From Asanoa sp040676615 (GTDB lineage Bacteria > Actinomycetota > Actinomycetes > Mycobacteriales > Micromonosporaceae), in NCBI RefSeq assembly GCF_040676615.1, contig NZ_JBFAPI010000012.1, positions 186,001 to 250,000 on the forward strand: DNA of 64,000 bases. Reading direction: 5' to 3'. The notes under the pieces were generated by a model. The model worked only from the letters and a program-made list of their open reading frames with translations. It made no database searches and was not told where the DNA came from. The stretch's first letter is position 1. Every line of letters begins with the position of its first letter. Made by a program: the position numbers and the translations under genes. Positions 25,797 through 35,219 of the stretch are shown here, one piece after another.

Positions 25797-26647
25797 GAGG
25801 GGCGGTCAGCGCGACCAAAGGCCTGCTGCTGACGATCTGCTGCGCGCTGGTCGTCGTGCCCTTCGTCGGTATCGTCTCGACCAGCCTGGCCACCCGCGAG
25901 CAGATCGTCCGCTCCGGCGGCTTCGTCATCATCCCCGACGAGGTCACCTTCGCCGCCTACCGCGCGCTGTTCACCGGCGGCGTCGTGCCCCGCGCGGTCG
26001 CGGTCAGCGTGTTCATCACGCTGGTCGGCACCGCGCTGAGCCTGGCGAGCACGACCCTGCTGGCGTACGGGCTGAGCTGCCCGCGAGAGAACCCGCACCG
26101 GCCCGTGCTGATGCTCGTCGTCGGCGCGCTGCTGTTCACCCCCGGGATCATCCCGGGTTATCTGACCATCGACCTACTCGGCCTGATCAACTCCTACTGG
26201 GCGGTGATCCTGCCGGTCGTGGTCAGCGCCTTCAACGTGGTCATCCTGCGGGCGTTCTTCATGGAGATCCCGGCCGAGCTGGTGGAGAGCGCCCGCATCG
26301 ACGGCGCGTCCGACCGGCAGATCTTCAGCCGGATCGTGCTTCCGCTGTCGAAGGCCGTGCTGAGCGTGATCGGCCTGTTCTACGCGGTCGGCTACTGGAA
26401 CGCGTTCTTCGGGGCGCTGCTCTACCTGAACGACTCGGCCAAGTGGCCGATCCAGCTCGTGCTGCGCACCTATGTGGTCAACCAGCAGCAGCTCGGCGTC
26501 GACCAGGTCGGCACCGCGGAACTGCCGCCGCAGGAAGCGCTGCAGATGGCGATCCTGGTCATCTCCATCGTGCCGATCCTGCTCGTCTACCCGTTCATCC
26601 AACGCCATTTCACGAAGGGAGTACTGGTCGGGGCGGTCAAAGGATGA
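25793..26647 (+). CDS. ABC sugar transporter permease (LplC/YtcP-type)
   Basis: 284 residues from ATG 25793, overlapping the first permease by 4 bases. Six membrane helices with the EAA motif ESARIDGASDRQIFSRIVLPLS and GYWNAFFGALLYL, typical of the MalG-like half of this importer family. It forms the membrane channel with the preceding permease. The downstream solute-binding protein starts 41 bases later with its own ribosome site. Confidence 0.92.
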   Translation: MRGAVSATKGLLLTICCALVVVPFVGIVSTSLATREQIVRSGGFVIIPDEVTFAAYRALFTGGVVPRAVAVSVFITLVGTALSLASTTLLAYGLSCPRENPHRPVLMLVVGALLFTPGIIPGYLTIDLLGLINSYWAVILPVVVSAFNVVILRAFFMEIPAELVESARIDGASDRQIFSRIVLPLSKAVLSVIGLFYAVGYWNAFFGALLYLNDSAKWPIQLVLRTYVVNQQQLGVDQVGTAELPPQEALQMAILVISIVPILLVYPFIQRHFTKGVLVGAVKG

Positions 26648-26688
26648 CCGTCCGCCTCCGCGCTACCGCACACAGCAAGGAGATCAGG

Positions 26689-28356
26689 ATGAGCTATCTG
26701 CACCAACCCATCAACCGCCGCACGCTGCTCTCCGGTGCCGCCGCGGTCGCCGCCGGCTCGATGCTCGCGGGTTGCGGCGACGGCAGCGGCGCCGGCAACG
26801 ACAACAGCAGCAAGGCCAACAAAGACGTCAAACTCCCGGCGTACGTGCCGTCGACGGTCGTCAAACCCGACCTGCCGCCCGCCGCCAGCGGCCTGCTGGC
26901 CGCCTTCCTGGCCTATCCGAGCCCACCGGTGCGGCAGTTCACCGGCCCGCCGCTGAAGGGCGGCACGGTTTCGGCGTTCGTGTTGACCGGCTCGCCGGTG
27001 CCGCCGCCGAAGAGCAACAACACGTTCTGGCAGGAGCTCGACCGCCGGCTCGGGGTGGATCTGCAGCTCACCATCACGCCCAGTGCGGAGATGGCCACCA
27101 AGTTCTCCACCCTGATCACCGGCGACGACCTGCCGGACCTGATCGTGCCCGCGCTGTTCCTGCCCAACGGGGTGCCCGCCGGCATCGGCAACCTGCCGCA
27201 GTGGATGGCCACCAAGTGCACCGACCTGACGCCCCACCTGAGCGGCGACGCCGTCAAGGAATACCCCAACCTGGCCAACATCCCGTCGGCGGCGTGGCGG
27301 CAGTGCGTCTACAACGGCGGCATCTACGGCCTGCCGGTGCACCGAGGCGTCGCCGGCACGCTGATGTTCCGCCGCGACGACCTGGTGGCCAAGCTCGGCG
27401 TCGACCCCGACCCGAAAAGCTTCGCCGAGTTCCGCGACTTCTGCCGCAAGGTGACCGACGCGAAGGCCAACCGGTGGGCGATCGTCAACGCCGGCGGGCT
27501 GATGCACCTGATCCAGCAGATGGTCGGCGCGCCCAACGGGTGGCGCTGGGACGGCACCAAGCTGACCAACGTGGTCGAGACGGAGGAGTTCCGCCGGGCC
27601 CTGTCCGACGTGGTGGGCCTCTACAAGGACGGCGTCGTACACCCGGACAGCTTCGCCAACAACGCGCCCGTGAAGCGCTGGTTCAACGCCGGCGAGGCGA
27701 TCCTGGCCGCCGACCGCTACACCGCCTGGCCGCAGTACTACGCCGAGAACATCGCCGGCCCCGAGTTCGCCATCAGCGGGATGCGACCGCCGAAGTACGA
27801 CGGCGGCGGCTGGGCGCCGACCTGGCAGTCCAACGCCGGCTCGATCAACAACTTCACCGTGCTGAAGAAGGCCGACGAGGGCCGGATCAAGGACCTGCTC
27901 AAGCTATGCGACTACCTGGCGGCGCCGTTCGGGACGGAGGAATGGCTCTTCCGGCGGTACGGGCAGGAGGGCACGCACTACACGATGCGCAACGGCGGCC
28001 CGGTCTACACGCAGGCCGGCGTCAGCCAGACCGCGCTCGGCATCCGCTACATCGTCGACGCGCCCGACACGATCTTCATCCCCGGTCGTCCGCAGGCCAG
28101 CCAGGCGTCCTACGACTACCAGAAGTCGATCATCGACACCGCGGTGGCGGACCCGACGGTGGCCAACGGGCTCTTCTCCGACGAGTGGTCGCGCAAGCAA
28201 CCGGTGCTGGGGCAACTCGTGCTCAACGGGCAGAACGACATCATCGCCGGCCGGCAGCCGCTGAGCAATCTGGACGAGGTGATCAAGAACTGGCGGGCAC
28301 AGGGCGGCGACAAGGTCCGCGACGAGTTCACCGAGCAGTTGCAGACGCTGCGATGA
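26689..28356 (+). CDS. Extracellular sugar-binding lipoprotein (ABC transporter, family 1-type)
   Basis: 555 residues from ATG 26689 with AAGGAG upstream. The leader has a twin-arginine (NRRTLLSGAA) and a lipobox (MLAGC, Cys about residue 25), so it is likely exported by Tat and lipid-anchored. The long mature part matches the LplA/YtcQ group of solute-binding proteins (large, about 500-550 residues) that accompany LplB/LplC permeases. Substrate not identifiable; the following catabolic genes suggest an oligosaccharide or its derivative. Confidence 0.9.
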   Translation: MSYLHQPINRRTLLSGAAAVAAGSMLAGCGDGSGAGNDNSSKANKDVKLPAYVPSTVVKPDLPPAASGLLAAFLAYPSPPVRQFTGPPLKGGTVSAFVLTGSPVPPPKSNNTFWQELDRRLGVDLQLTITPSAEMATKFSTLITGDDLPDLIVPALFLPNGVPAGIGNLPQWMATKCTDLTPHLSGDAVKEYPNLANIPSAAWRQCVYNGGIYGLPVHRGVAGTLMFRRDDLVAKLGVDPDPKSFAEFRDFCRKVTDAKANRWAIVNAGGLMHLIQQMVGAPNGWRWDGTKLTNVVETEEFRRALSDVVGLYKDGVVHPDSFANNAPVKRWFNAGEAILAADRYTAWPQYYAENIAGPEFAISGMRPPKYDGGGWAPTWQSNAGSINNFTVLKKADEGRIKDLLKLCDYLAAPFGTEEWLFRRYGQEGTHYTMRNGGPVYTQAGVSQTALGIRYIVDAPDTIFIPGRPQASQASYDYQKSIIDTAVADPTVANGLFSDEWSRKQPVLGQLVLNGQNDIIAGRQPLSNLDEVIKNWRAQGGDKVRDEFTEQLQTLR

Positions 28357-29462
28357 ACGCGCCGGTGCGGGTCGCGCTCGTCGGCACCGGCACAATCGCC
28401 CGGATCCACGCCGAGGCCCTGCGCGGTCTCGGCGGCCGGGTGGACCTAGTCGCCGGCATCGACGTCGACGGCGCCCAGGCCCGGTCGTTCTGCCGCACGC
28501 ACGGGATACCGCACGCCGGCACGGATCTGGCCCGGTCGCTCGCGGCGACCCGGCCCGACCTCGTGCATGTCTGCACGCCGCCGGGCGCCCACCTGGACGC
28601 GACCCGCACCGCGCTGGCCTACGGCGCGCACGTGCTGGTCGAGAAGCCGCCGACGCTGACCCTGCGCCAGTTCGCCGAGCTGGAGGCGGCTGCCGCACAC
28701 AGTGGACGGCACGTGGCGACGGTGTTCCAGCACCGGTTCGGTTCGGGGGCGCGGCGGCTGCGGACGCTGCACGAGGCGGGCGTGCTCGGCCGGCCGCTGC
28801 TGGCGCTCTGCCACACCACCTGGTTCCGTCCGCAGGAGTATTTCGACGTGCCCTGGCGGGGCCGCTGGGACACCGAGGGCGGTGGTCCCACGATGGGACA
28901 CGGCATCCACCAGATGGACCTGCTGCTCGCGATCCTCGGCGAGTGGAACCAGGTCAGCGCGCTGGTTCGGCGGCAGGCCCGGGACGTCGACACCGAAGAC
29001 CTGTCGCTGGCCCACGTCAGCTTCGCCGACGGCGCGGTGGCCAGCGTGGTCAACAGCGTGCTGTCCCCGCGCGAGGAGAGCTACCTGCGGTTCGACTTCG
29101 CGCGGGCGACGGTCGAGCTCACCCACCTCTACGGGTACGGCGAGGACGCCTGGCGGGTCACCCCCGTGGCCGGGCACGAGGAAGCGGTGCTCGGCGCCTG
29201 GCACGGCGGCGAACGCGGCGAGCCGAGCGGGCACCGGGCCCAGTTCGCCGCGGTGCTCGACGCGCTCGAGGCCGGCGAACGGCCCCCGGTCACGCTGGCC
29301 GAGGCGCGCCGCACGATGCGGCTGGTGGCAGCGATCTACGCGTCGGCGTTCACCGGGCGGCCGGTCGGGCCGGGCGACCTGGGGCCGGGATCGCCGTTCC
29401 ACGAACGGATGCAGGGCGGCGGGCCGCCCTGGCGACTCGTACCGCGACAGGAGGTGGCATGA
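28353..29462 (+). CDS. Gfo/Idh/MocA-family NAD(P)-dependent oxidoreductase
   Basis: 369 residues from ATG 28353, overlapping the binding-protein stop (ATGA). The Rossmann fold motif is ALVGTGTIARIHAEAL, and the family's cofactor/active-site motif EKPPTL is present (EKP), followed by FQHRFGSGA and the catalytic histidine region (MGHGIHQMDLL). Members oxidise or epimerise sugars such as myo-inositol or glucosides. It is coupled by ATGA to the DUF6807 gene. Confidence 0.92.
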   Translation: MNAPVRVALVGTGTIARIHAEALRGLGGRVDLVAGIDVDGAQARSFCRTHGIPHAGTDLARSLAATRPDLVHVCTPPGAHLDATRTALAYGAHVLVEKPPTLTLRQFAELEAAAAHSGRHVATVFQHRFGSGARRLRTLHEAGVLGRPLLALCHTTWFRPQEYFDVPWRGRWDTEGGGPTMGHGIHQMDLLLAILGEWNQVSALVRRQARDVDTEDLSLAHVSFADGAVASVVNSVLSPREESYLRFDFARATVELTHLYGYGEDAWRVTPVAGHEEAVLGAWHGGERGEPSGHRAQFAAVLDALEAGERPPVTLAEARRTMRLVAAIYASAFTGRPVGPGDLGPGSPFHERMQGGGPPWRLVPRQEVA

Positions 29463-30355
29463 GCGACGAGCCTTGCCGGCCCGGGTTGGGGCTGACCCAC
29501 GAGCATCACCGGTCGCTGCGGGTGAGCTGGCGCGACCGGGAGCTGTTCCGCTACGTCTACCGGCCGTGGGACGACCGGCTCGAGTCACCTCGGCCCTACC
29601 TTCATCCGATGTGGACGCTCGGCGGACGGCCGGTCAGCCTCTACCGGCCGCACGACCATGTCTGGCACAAGGGGTTGTCGGTGGCCCTGGCCAACGCCGG
29701 GGCCCACAACTTCTGGGGCGGGCCGACCTATCTGGGCGGCTACGGCGGCTACACCCAACTGGGCAACAACGGCGAGCAGCGGCACGAGGGGTTCACCAGG
29801 CTGGACGCCGGCGACGAGACCGTGGGCGTGACCGAGGAGCTGACCTGGGTGGCGCAGGACGGGCGGGCCGTGTTCGCCGAGCAGCGCACGCTCGACGTGG
29901 CCGTGCTGCCCGGCGACGAAGCCTGGCGGCTCGACCTGACCACGTCGTTGCGCAATACCGGCAACGCGGAGATCGCGATCGGCAGCCCGGAGACCGAAGG
30001 GCGCGCCGGTGCCGCGTACAGCGGGCTGTTCTGGCGTGGCCCGCGCAGCTTCAGCGGCGGCACGGTCCGGATCCCCGACGCGGAGGGCACCGACGAGCTC
30101 AACGGCGCGCGGGCGCCGTGGATGGCGTTCACCGGGCGGCACGACGGCGACGGCGAGCGAGCCACGCTGCTGATGGCCGACCGCGACGGACCGACACCGT
30201 GGTTCGTCCGCAGCGAGGTCTACGCCGTGCTGTGTCCGGCCGCCTTCGCCGCGGTCCGCCGGATCGGCCCGGGCGAGACGCTGACGCTGCGCTACCGGGT
30301 GGTCGTGGCCGACGGCGATCTCGACCACAAGGCCTGCGCGAGGTTGGCGACGTGA
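29459..30355 (+). CDS. DUF6807 (PmoA-like) protein
   Basis: 298 residues from ATG 29459. The sequence matches the DUF6807 family (often labelled PmoA by tradition, not a methane monooxygenase): FRYVYRPWDD, PYLHPMWTLGGRPVSLYRPHDHVWHKG, and the later GRAGAAYSGLFWRGPRSF and DRDGPTPWFVRSE. The fold is probably a beta-sandwich resembling galactose mutarotase-like or aldolase-epimerase domains. Such genes occur in sugar operons beside Gfo/Idh enzymes; activity is not established. Confidence 0.85.
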   Translation: MSDEPCRPGLGLTHEHHRSLRVSWRDRELFRYVYRPWDDRLESPRPYLHPMWTLGGRPVSLYRPHDHVWHKGLSVALANAGAHNFWGGPTYLGGYGGYTQLGNNGEQRHEGFTRLDAGDETVGVTEELTWVAQDGRAVFAEQRTLDVAVLPGDEAWRLDLTTSLRNTGNAEIAIGSPETEGRAGAAYSGLFWRGPRSFSGGTVRIPDAEGTDELNGARAPWMAFTGRHDGDGERATLLMADRDGPTPWFVRSEVYAVLCPAAFAAVRRIGPGETLTLRYRVVVADGDLDHKACARLAT

Positions 30356-31044
30356 CGCTGTTCCCGGGCGGCACCGGCGTCACCCACCTGACCGTCTACG
30401 ACTGGGCCGGCCCCGACGGGCTGCCCGGCGGGTCGGCGCACGTGCACCTGGTCTGCACCGAGGGGTACGTCGTGCTCGACGGCCGCGGCCGGCTGCAGAC
30501 GCTGGCCGCCGACGGCTTCGCCGAGACACCGCTGGAGCCGCTGACCGTCGCGTGGTTCGCGCCGGGCGTGATCCATCGGCTGGTCAACGACGGCGGGCTG
30601 CGGATCCTGGTGGTCATGCAGAACGCCGGCCTGCCCGAGACCGGCGACGCGGTGCTGACCTTCCCGCCGGAGCACCTGGCCGACCCGGCGCGCTACCGGG
30701 CGGCCGCGGCACTGCCGCCCGAGGACCCGGCCGGCGGCGCGCGGCGGCGCAAGGACCTGGCCGTGGACGGCTTCCTGCGGCTGCGCGAGCAGGTCGAGCG
30801 CGATGGGGCCGGCGCGCTGGCCGCGTTCTACGAACGGGCGACCGCGCTGGTGCACGACGAGTTGCCGGCGTGGCGGAGCCGCTGGGCACGCGGCCCGGGC
30901 GCCGCCGCGGTCGCCACCGGCGAGCAGATCGAGCGGCTCACCGAGGGCGGCTTCCAGCACCTGCACGACGGCCGGCTGACGGTGCTCGGCCCGCCGCCGG
31001 AGCGCGGCTACGGCATGTGCGGGAGGCTGGTCACGTACCCCTGA
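30352..31044 (+). CDS. Cupin-domain protein of the sugar operon
   Basis: 230 residues from GTG 30352, overlapping the DUF6807 stop by GTGA. The N-terminal 110 residues form a cupin barrel (GGSAHVHLVCTEGYVVLDGRGRL, APGVIHRLVNDGGLRILVVM), with His and Glu in metal-ligand positions. A helical C-terminal extension of about 100 residues follows and is not a family I know. Probably an isomerase, epimerase or sugar-sensing protein; last gene of the operon. Confidence 0.8.
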   Translation: MTLFPGGTGVTHLTVYDWAGPDGLPGGSAHVHLVCTEGYVVLDGRGRLQTLAADGFAETPLEPLTVAWFAPGVIHRLVNDGGLRILVVMQNAGLPETGDAVLTFPPEHLADPARYRAAAALPPEDPAGGARRRKDLAVDGFLRLREQVERDGAGALAAFYERATALVHDELPAWRSRWARGPGAAAVATGEQIERLTEGGFQHLHDGRLTVLGPPPERGYGMCGRLVTYP

Positions 31045-31094
31045 CGGCGTTTCCTGCGTCATATGTCCGGTTAGCAGCAACTACGCTGACCGCG

Positions 31095-32849
31095 ATGCGA
31101 TTCGGAAACGTGTTGCGCGCCCTCGCGGCGGTGACCGCCGTCGCCGCCCTGGCCGCGACGCCGGCCTCGGCCGTCGTCGCACCGCCCGACGCGCCGGGAC
31201 CGCCGACGGTGACCGGTGCCGACATCCGCTTCGCCCGGCCGCCGCTGGCGCTGCGTTACGGCACGGCCCGCGAGGCCGGCCTCAACCCGCGCTACGTCGA
31301 CCGGATCCAGGACACGATCGCGTCGTTCCTCGAGCCCTCCCCCACCCACCCGATGTATCCGGGCGCGGTCGCCCTGGCCGGGCACGACGGCGTGCTGGTC
31401 GCGCACGACGCGGCCGGCTTCGCGCTGCGGTACGCCGACGCCGCCGGCACGGACCTGCCGCGCGACCGGTGGATCCCGATGCGCCGCGACACCATCTTCG
31501 ACATCGCGTCGATGACCAAGCTGTTCACCGCCGTCGTCGCGGTGCGACTGATCGAGGCCGGCCGGATCGGGCTGGACGCGCCGGTGGTGCGCTATCTGCC
31601 GGCGTTCGCCGCCGAGGGCAAGTCCGACATCACCATCCGCAACCTGCTGACGCACACCTCCGGCCTGCCGGCGGACCCGACGCCCTCGCTGTGCACCTAC
31701 GACTCCGACGCCGAGCGCTGGGCCGCGGTGCTCGGCATCAAGCCGACGAGCCCACCCGACACCGTGTTCCTGTACGCGGACACGAACATGATGGTGCTCG
31801 GCAAGGTGATCGAGACGGTCACCCGGCAGCGCCTCGACCGGGTGATCGCGGAGCGGATCACCGGCCCGCTGGGCATGCGGGAGACGATGTTCAACCCGCC
31901 GGCCCGGCTCCGGCCCCGGATCGCCGCCGAGGAGTTCGAGCCCGGCCGCGGCCTGGTGTGGGGCAGCGTGCACGACGAGAACGCGTACTGCCTCGGCGGG
32001 ATCGCCGGCCACGCCGGGCTCTTCGCGACCGCGCGCGACCTGGCGACCCTGGCGCAGGCGCTGCTGAACGGCGGCGTCTACGGCCGGGCCCGGATCCTCT
32101 CCGCGGAGTCGACGCGCTCGCTGTTCACGAACGTCAACCAGGCGTACCCGACGCATGATCATGGTCTGGGTTTCGAGTTGGACCAGCGGCGCTACATGGG
32201 CGCGCTCAGTTCCCCGGTGACCGCCGGGCACACCGGCTTCACCGGCACCTCGATCGTGATCGACCCGCTGGCCCACTCGTTCGCGATCCTGCTCACCAAC
32301 CGGGTGCACCCGACCCGGGAGTGGGGCAACAACAACCCGTCGCGCGCCGCCGTCGGCAGCGACCTGGCGATGGCCCTGCCGGTGCGCCCGACCCAGGGCC
32401 GCACGGCCTGGTTCGCCGGCACCGCCGACGACACGACCGCGACGCTGACCATCCCGCTGCGCGTGCCCCGCGGCGGCGCCCGGCTCTCGTTCGACCTCTG
32501 GTACGACACGGCGTCCACCGACCTCGGCGCGGTCGAGTCGTCCTCCGACGGCGGCCGCACCTGGCGGCTGTTGCCGCTCGGCCTGCGGGCGCCCGGCCAC
32601 CGGTGGAGCACCGACGGCACGTTCACCGGCTTCGAGGGCCGCCAGTGGCTGACGGCGGACGCGTCGGTGCCGGCCGGCACCACCAACCTGCGCTGGCGGG
32701 CGACCACCGCGGCGGCGCCGCACGGTCGGGGGATCTATGTGGACGGTGTGCGGGTGACCGCCGGCACCGCCGGCCCGATCTTCGACGACCGCCGCCCGCG
32801 GGACGCCGCCCGCTTCCGCGCCAACGGCTGGACGGCCAGCGCCTCCTGA
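31095..32849 (+). CDS. Secreted beta-lactamase-fold serine hydrolase (class C type) with C-terminal beta domain
   Basis: 584 residues from ATG 31095. A signal peptide (1-27, ending ASA) leads to a class C beta-lactamase/DD-peptidase-like domain: the nucleophile motif SMTK in DIASMTKLF, the second motif YAD in FLYADTNM, and the third motif HTG in TAGHTGFTG. Residues about 430-584 add a beta-rich domain similar to the immune-inhibitor-A-like modules. Esterase, peptidase or beta-lactamase activity cannot be told apart. It lies 50 bases after the cupin gene but looks like a separate unit. Confidence 0.88.
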   Translation: MRFGNVLRALAAVTAVAALAATPASAVVAPPDAPGPPTVTGADIRFARPPLALRYGTAREAGLNPRYVDRIQDTIASFLEPSPTHPMYPGAVALAGHDGVLVAHDAAGFALRYADAAGTDLPRDRWIPMRRDTIFDIASMTKLFTAVVAVRLIEAGRIGLDAPVVRYLPAFAAEGKSDITIRNLLTHTSGLPADPTPSLCTYDSDAERWAAVLGIKPTSPPDTVFLYADTNMMVLGKVIETVTRQRLDRVIAERITGPLGMRETMFNPPARLRPRIAAEEFEPGRGLVWGSVHDENAYCLGGIAGHAGLFATARDLATLAQALLNGGVYGRARILSAESTRSLFTNVNQAYPTHDHGLGFELDQRRYMGALSSPVTAGHTGFTGTSIVIDPLAHSFAILLTNRVHPTREWGNNNPSRAAVGSDLAMALPVRPTQGRTAWFAGTADDTTATLTIPLRVPRGGARLSFDLWYDTASTDLGAVESSSDGGRTWRLLPLGLRAPGHRWSTDGTFTGFEGRQWLTADASVPAGTTNLRWRATTAAAPHGRGIYVDGVRVTAGTAGPIFDDRRPRDAARFRANGWTASAS

Positions 32850-32872
32850 GCGCGGCCGGTAGTGTGGCGCGA

Positions 32873-33460
32873 ATGGCGATCACAGTCCGCCCGGCCAACG
32901 AGGCGAGTGAGGCCGACCTGACCGCGGTGTTCGGGAGCCGCGGCGATCCCGCCAACTGCCAGTGCCAGTGGTTCAAGGCCCGCGACGTCTGGTCGCTGCC
33001 CAAGCAGGAACGGGTCGACCGGTTGCGGGCACAGACCCGTTGCGGCGATGCCGGAGCCGCCGAGACCAGCGGCCTGATCGCCTATCTCGACGGCGAGCCG
33101 GCCGGTTGGTGCGCGGTCGAGCCGCGGATCGCCTACGAGCGGTTGCTGCGGGCCCGCATCCCGTGGACCGGGCGGAAGGAAGAAGACAGGACCGACCCGG
33201 GCGTCTGGGCGGTGACCTGTTTCGTGACCCGGACCGGCTACCGGCGGCAGGGCATCAGCCGGGCGCTGGCCGGGGCGGCGGTGTCGTTCGCGCGCGAGCG
33301 GGGCGCCCGGGCGGTCGAGGGCTACCCGATCGTCGTCGAGCCCGGCCAGGTCGCCGGCGGGGAATTGTTCGTCGGCAGCGCCAGCGTGTTCGCGGCGGCC
33401 GGCTTCACCGAGGTCACCCGCCCGACGGCCAGACGGGCCGTCATGCGGATCGACCTCTGA
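32873..33460 (+). CDS. GNAT-family N-acetyltransferase
   Basis: 195 residues from ATG 32873. The acetyl-CoA loop reads RTGYRRQGISRALAGAAV (R-x-x-G/Q type), and the protein ends with a typical C-terminal strand. The N-terminal part is unusual in having QCQWFK and WFKARDVW. Substrate unknown. It ends one base before the stop of the convergent RidA-like gene. Confidence 0.85.
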   Translation: MAITVRPANEASEADLTAVFGSRGDPANCQCQWFKARDVWSLPKQERVDRLRAQTRCGDAGAAETSGLIAYLDGEPAGWCAVEPRIAYERLLRARIPWTGRKEEDRTDPGVWAVTCFVTRTGYRRQGISRALAGAAVSFARERGARAVEGYPIVVEPGQVAGGELFVGSASVFAAAGFTEVTRPTARRAVMRIDL

Positions 33461-33461
33461 C

Positions 33462-33896
33462 TCAGACCCGGGCGACCATCTTGATCTCGACGAGCTGACC
33501 CGGGATGGCCAGGCGGGTCGCGCCGACCAGGGTGCTGGCCACCTGAGGGTCCGCACGGCCGTAGGCGGCCTTGCGGACCGGACCGGCGGCCTGGAAGGCC
33601 GCGTCGATGTCGAGGGTGTAGATGACCTCCTCCGCGACGTCGTCCAGGGACGCGCCGAACCGGCGCAGCAGGACGTCGGCGTTGCGGTAGGCCTGGCGCA
33701 TCTGGTCGGCCATATTGCCGGCATCGGCGATCTGGCCCTCGTCGTCGAGCGGCGCCATCGCCACCAGGTCGGCGCCGTCGTTGGCGAGTTGGCCCGACAC
33801 ATAGATCGAGTCGCCGCGTTTGATCGCTTGCACGTAGCCGTAGGACTCTTCCCAGGGCACGCCGAAGTTCTCGGTGCGGGCGTCGTTCGGTGACAT
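33462..33896 (-). CDS. RidA/YjgF-family protein
   Basis: 144 residues from ATG 33896 with GGAGGG upstream. Trimeric chorismate-mutase-like fold: the start YGYVQAIKRGDSIYVSGQLA and the end VGATRLAIPGQLVEIKMVARV match the family. The canonical catalytic Arg105 of true RidA enamine deaminases is not clearly present (VASTLVGATRLAIPG), so it may be one of the other Rid subfamilies. Single gene. Confidence 0.85.
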   Translation of the reverse strand: MSPNDARTENFGVPWEESYGYVQAIKRGDSIYVSGQLANDGADLVAMAPLDDEGQIADAGNMADQMRQAYRNADVLLRRFGASLDDVAEEVIYTLDIDAAFQAAGPVRKAAYGRADPQVASTLVGATRLAIPGQLVEIKMVARV

Positions 33897-33945
33897 GGCA
33901 ATCCCTCCGCTGGCGTCATTGCCGGTATTGACGCCGCGGCGGAAT

Positions 33946-35181
33946 TCAAACGCGGGTGCGGGTGGCGGCGGCGTAGAAGATGATCAACAGCACCGACAGG
34001 ACCAGCAGGCAGGTGCCCAGGGCGCCGGCACCGTAGTGGCCCAGGAGCAGGCCGATGCCCGACGGGATGAGGGAGCCGCCGAGGCCCGCGCCGCCGATCT
34101 GCATGCCGATCGTGCGGTCGGCGTGTGCCTGGCCGACCCGGTCGACCGTGGTCAGGGTGAGCAGTGGGAAGACCGGGGCCGCCGCGAAGCCGATCACGGC
34201 CAGGCCGAAGATCGTCACACCGGCGTGCAGCGGCAGCGCCACCAGCAGCGCGCCGGCCGCCATCCCGAACAGGCTGCCGACCAGGATCTTCGTCGGGTTG
34301 ATCCGCTCGGACGCCACGCCCTGCACGACCCGGCCGACGAACAGCATGCCCCAGTAGAGCGAGACGCACAGGCCGGCGATCGTCGCGCTGACCCCGCGCG
34401 CCTCGGTGAGCAGGAGGAACGCCCACAACCCGGCGCCGGCCTCGACCGCGACGTACACCGCGAACGCCAGCACGCCCAGCCAGACGGCGGGGATGGCCAG
34501 GGTGTCGCGGGTGCGTACCTTCTCGACGGTCCTGGTCGCCACCGCCGTGGCCACCGCGTCGCCGGACGACGTGGGGCCCGACGCCGCCACCGCGACCGGG
34601 GCCACCGAGCCGTGCCGGACCCAGCGCCGGACGGTCGCGAAGAACGCGAGCGCCAGGCAGGCCTGCGCGGACGCGACGATGCCGTAACCCCAGCGCCAAC
34701 TCAGGCCACCGCTGATCACCGCGGTCATGATGAGCGGGCCGATCGCGACGCCGAGCCCGAAGAAGGCGTGCAGCCAGTTCATGTGCTTGGCGCCGAACGC
34801 ACCCGCCGCGTAGGCGTTCAGGCCCGAGTCGATCGCGCCGCCACCGAAACCGGCGAGAAGGGCGAACGGGACCATCACCGCGTACGCCGGGGAGATGGCA
34901 TAGCCGGCCAGCGCGGCGCTGGCCGCGGCGGTGCTGAACGCGAGGAGCCAGCCGACGCCCACCCGCGCGATGGTGAAGCCGGCCGCGACGCTGGAGATGA
35001 AGTAGCCGGTCGTCGACGCGATCAGCAGCAGGCCGACGGCCGAGGTGGCGACCCCGAAGTCACCGGCGATCGACGGCCAGGCCACGCCGAGCAGGCCGTC
35101 GGGTAGGCCGAGGCTGATGAACGCGAAATACGCGAGGACCAGCAGGGATGCGCGGATCGGGCGCGCCGAGGGGGACGTCAC
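33946..35181 (-). CDS. MFS transporter, sugar-type
   Basis: 411 residues from GTG 35181. Twelve membrane helices with the opening FISLGLPDGLLGVAWPSI and a G-rich motif GAFGAKHMNWLHAFFGLG, which resemble FucP- or YfkF-type sugar transporters. The substrate is unknown. The 12-base palindrome just upstream (35199-35210) has the centre of a LacI-family operator. Confidence 0.85.
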   Translation of the reverse strand: MTSPSARPIRASLLVLAYFAFISLGLPDGLLGVAWPSIAGDFGVATSAVGLLLIASTTGYFISSVAAGFTIARVGVGWLLAFSTAAASAALAGYAISPAYAVMVPFALLAGFGGGAIDSGLNAYAAGAFGAKHMNWLHAFFGLGVAIGPLIMTAVISGGLSWRWGYGIVASAQACLALAFFATVRRWVRHGSVAPVAVAASGPTSSGDAVATAVATRTVEKVRTRDTLAIPAVWLGVLAFAVYVAVEAGAGLWAFLLLTEARGVSATIAGLCVSLYWGMLFVGRVVQGVASERINPTKILVGSLFGMAAGALLVALPLHAGVTIFGLAVIGFAAAPVFPLLTLTTVDRVGQAHADRTIGMQIGGAGLGGSLIPSGIGLLLGHYGAGALGTCLLVLSVLLIIFYAAATRTRV

Positions 35182-35198
35182 CGGGCGATGATAGTGAC

Positions 35199-35210
35199 GA
35201 GAGCGCTCTC
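35199..35210. promoter_or_regulatory. LacI-type palindrome upstream of the MFS gene
   Basis: GAGAGCGCTCTC is a perfect palindrome with the central CG typical of LacI-family sites. It lies 18 bases upstream of the MFS start codon. Confidence 0.45.
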
Positions 35211-35219
35211 TACGCGCAT

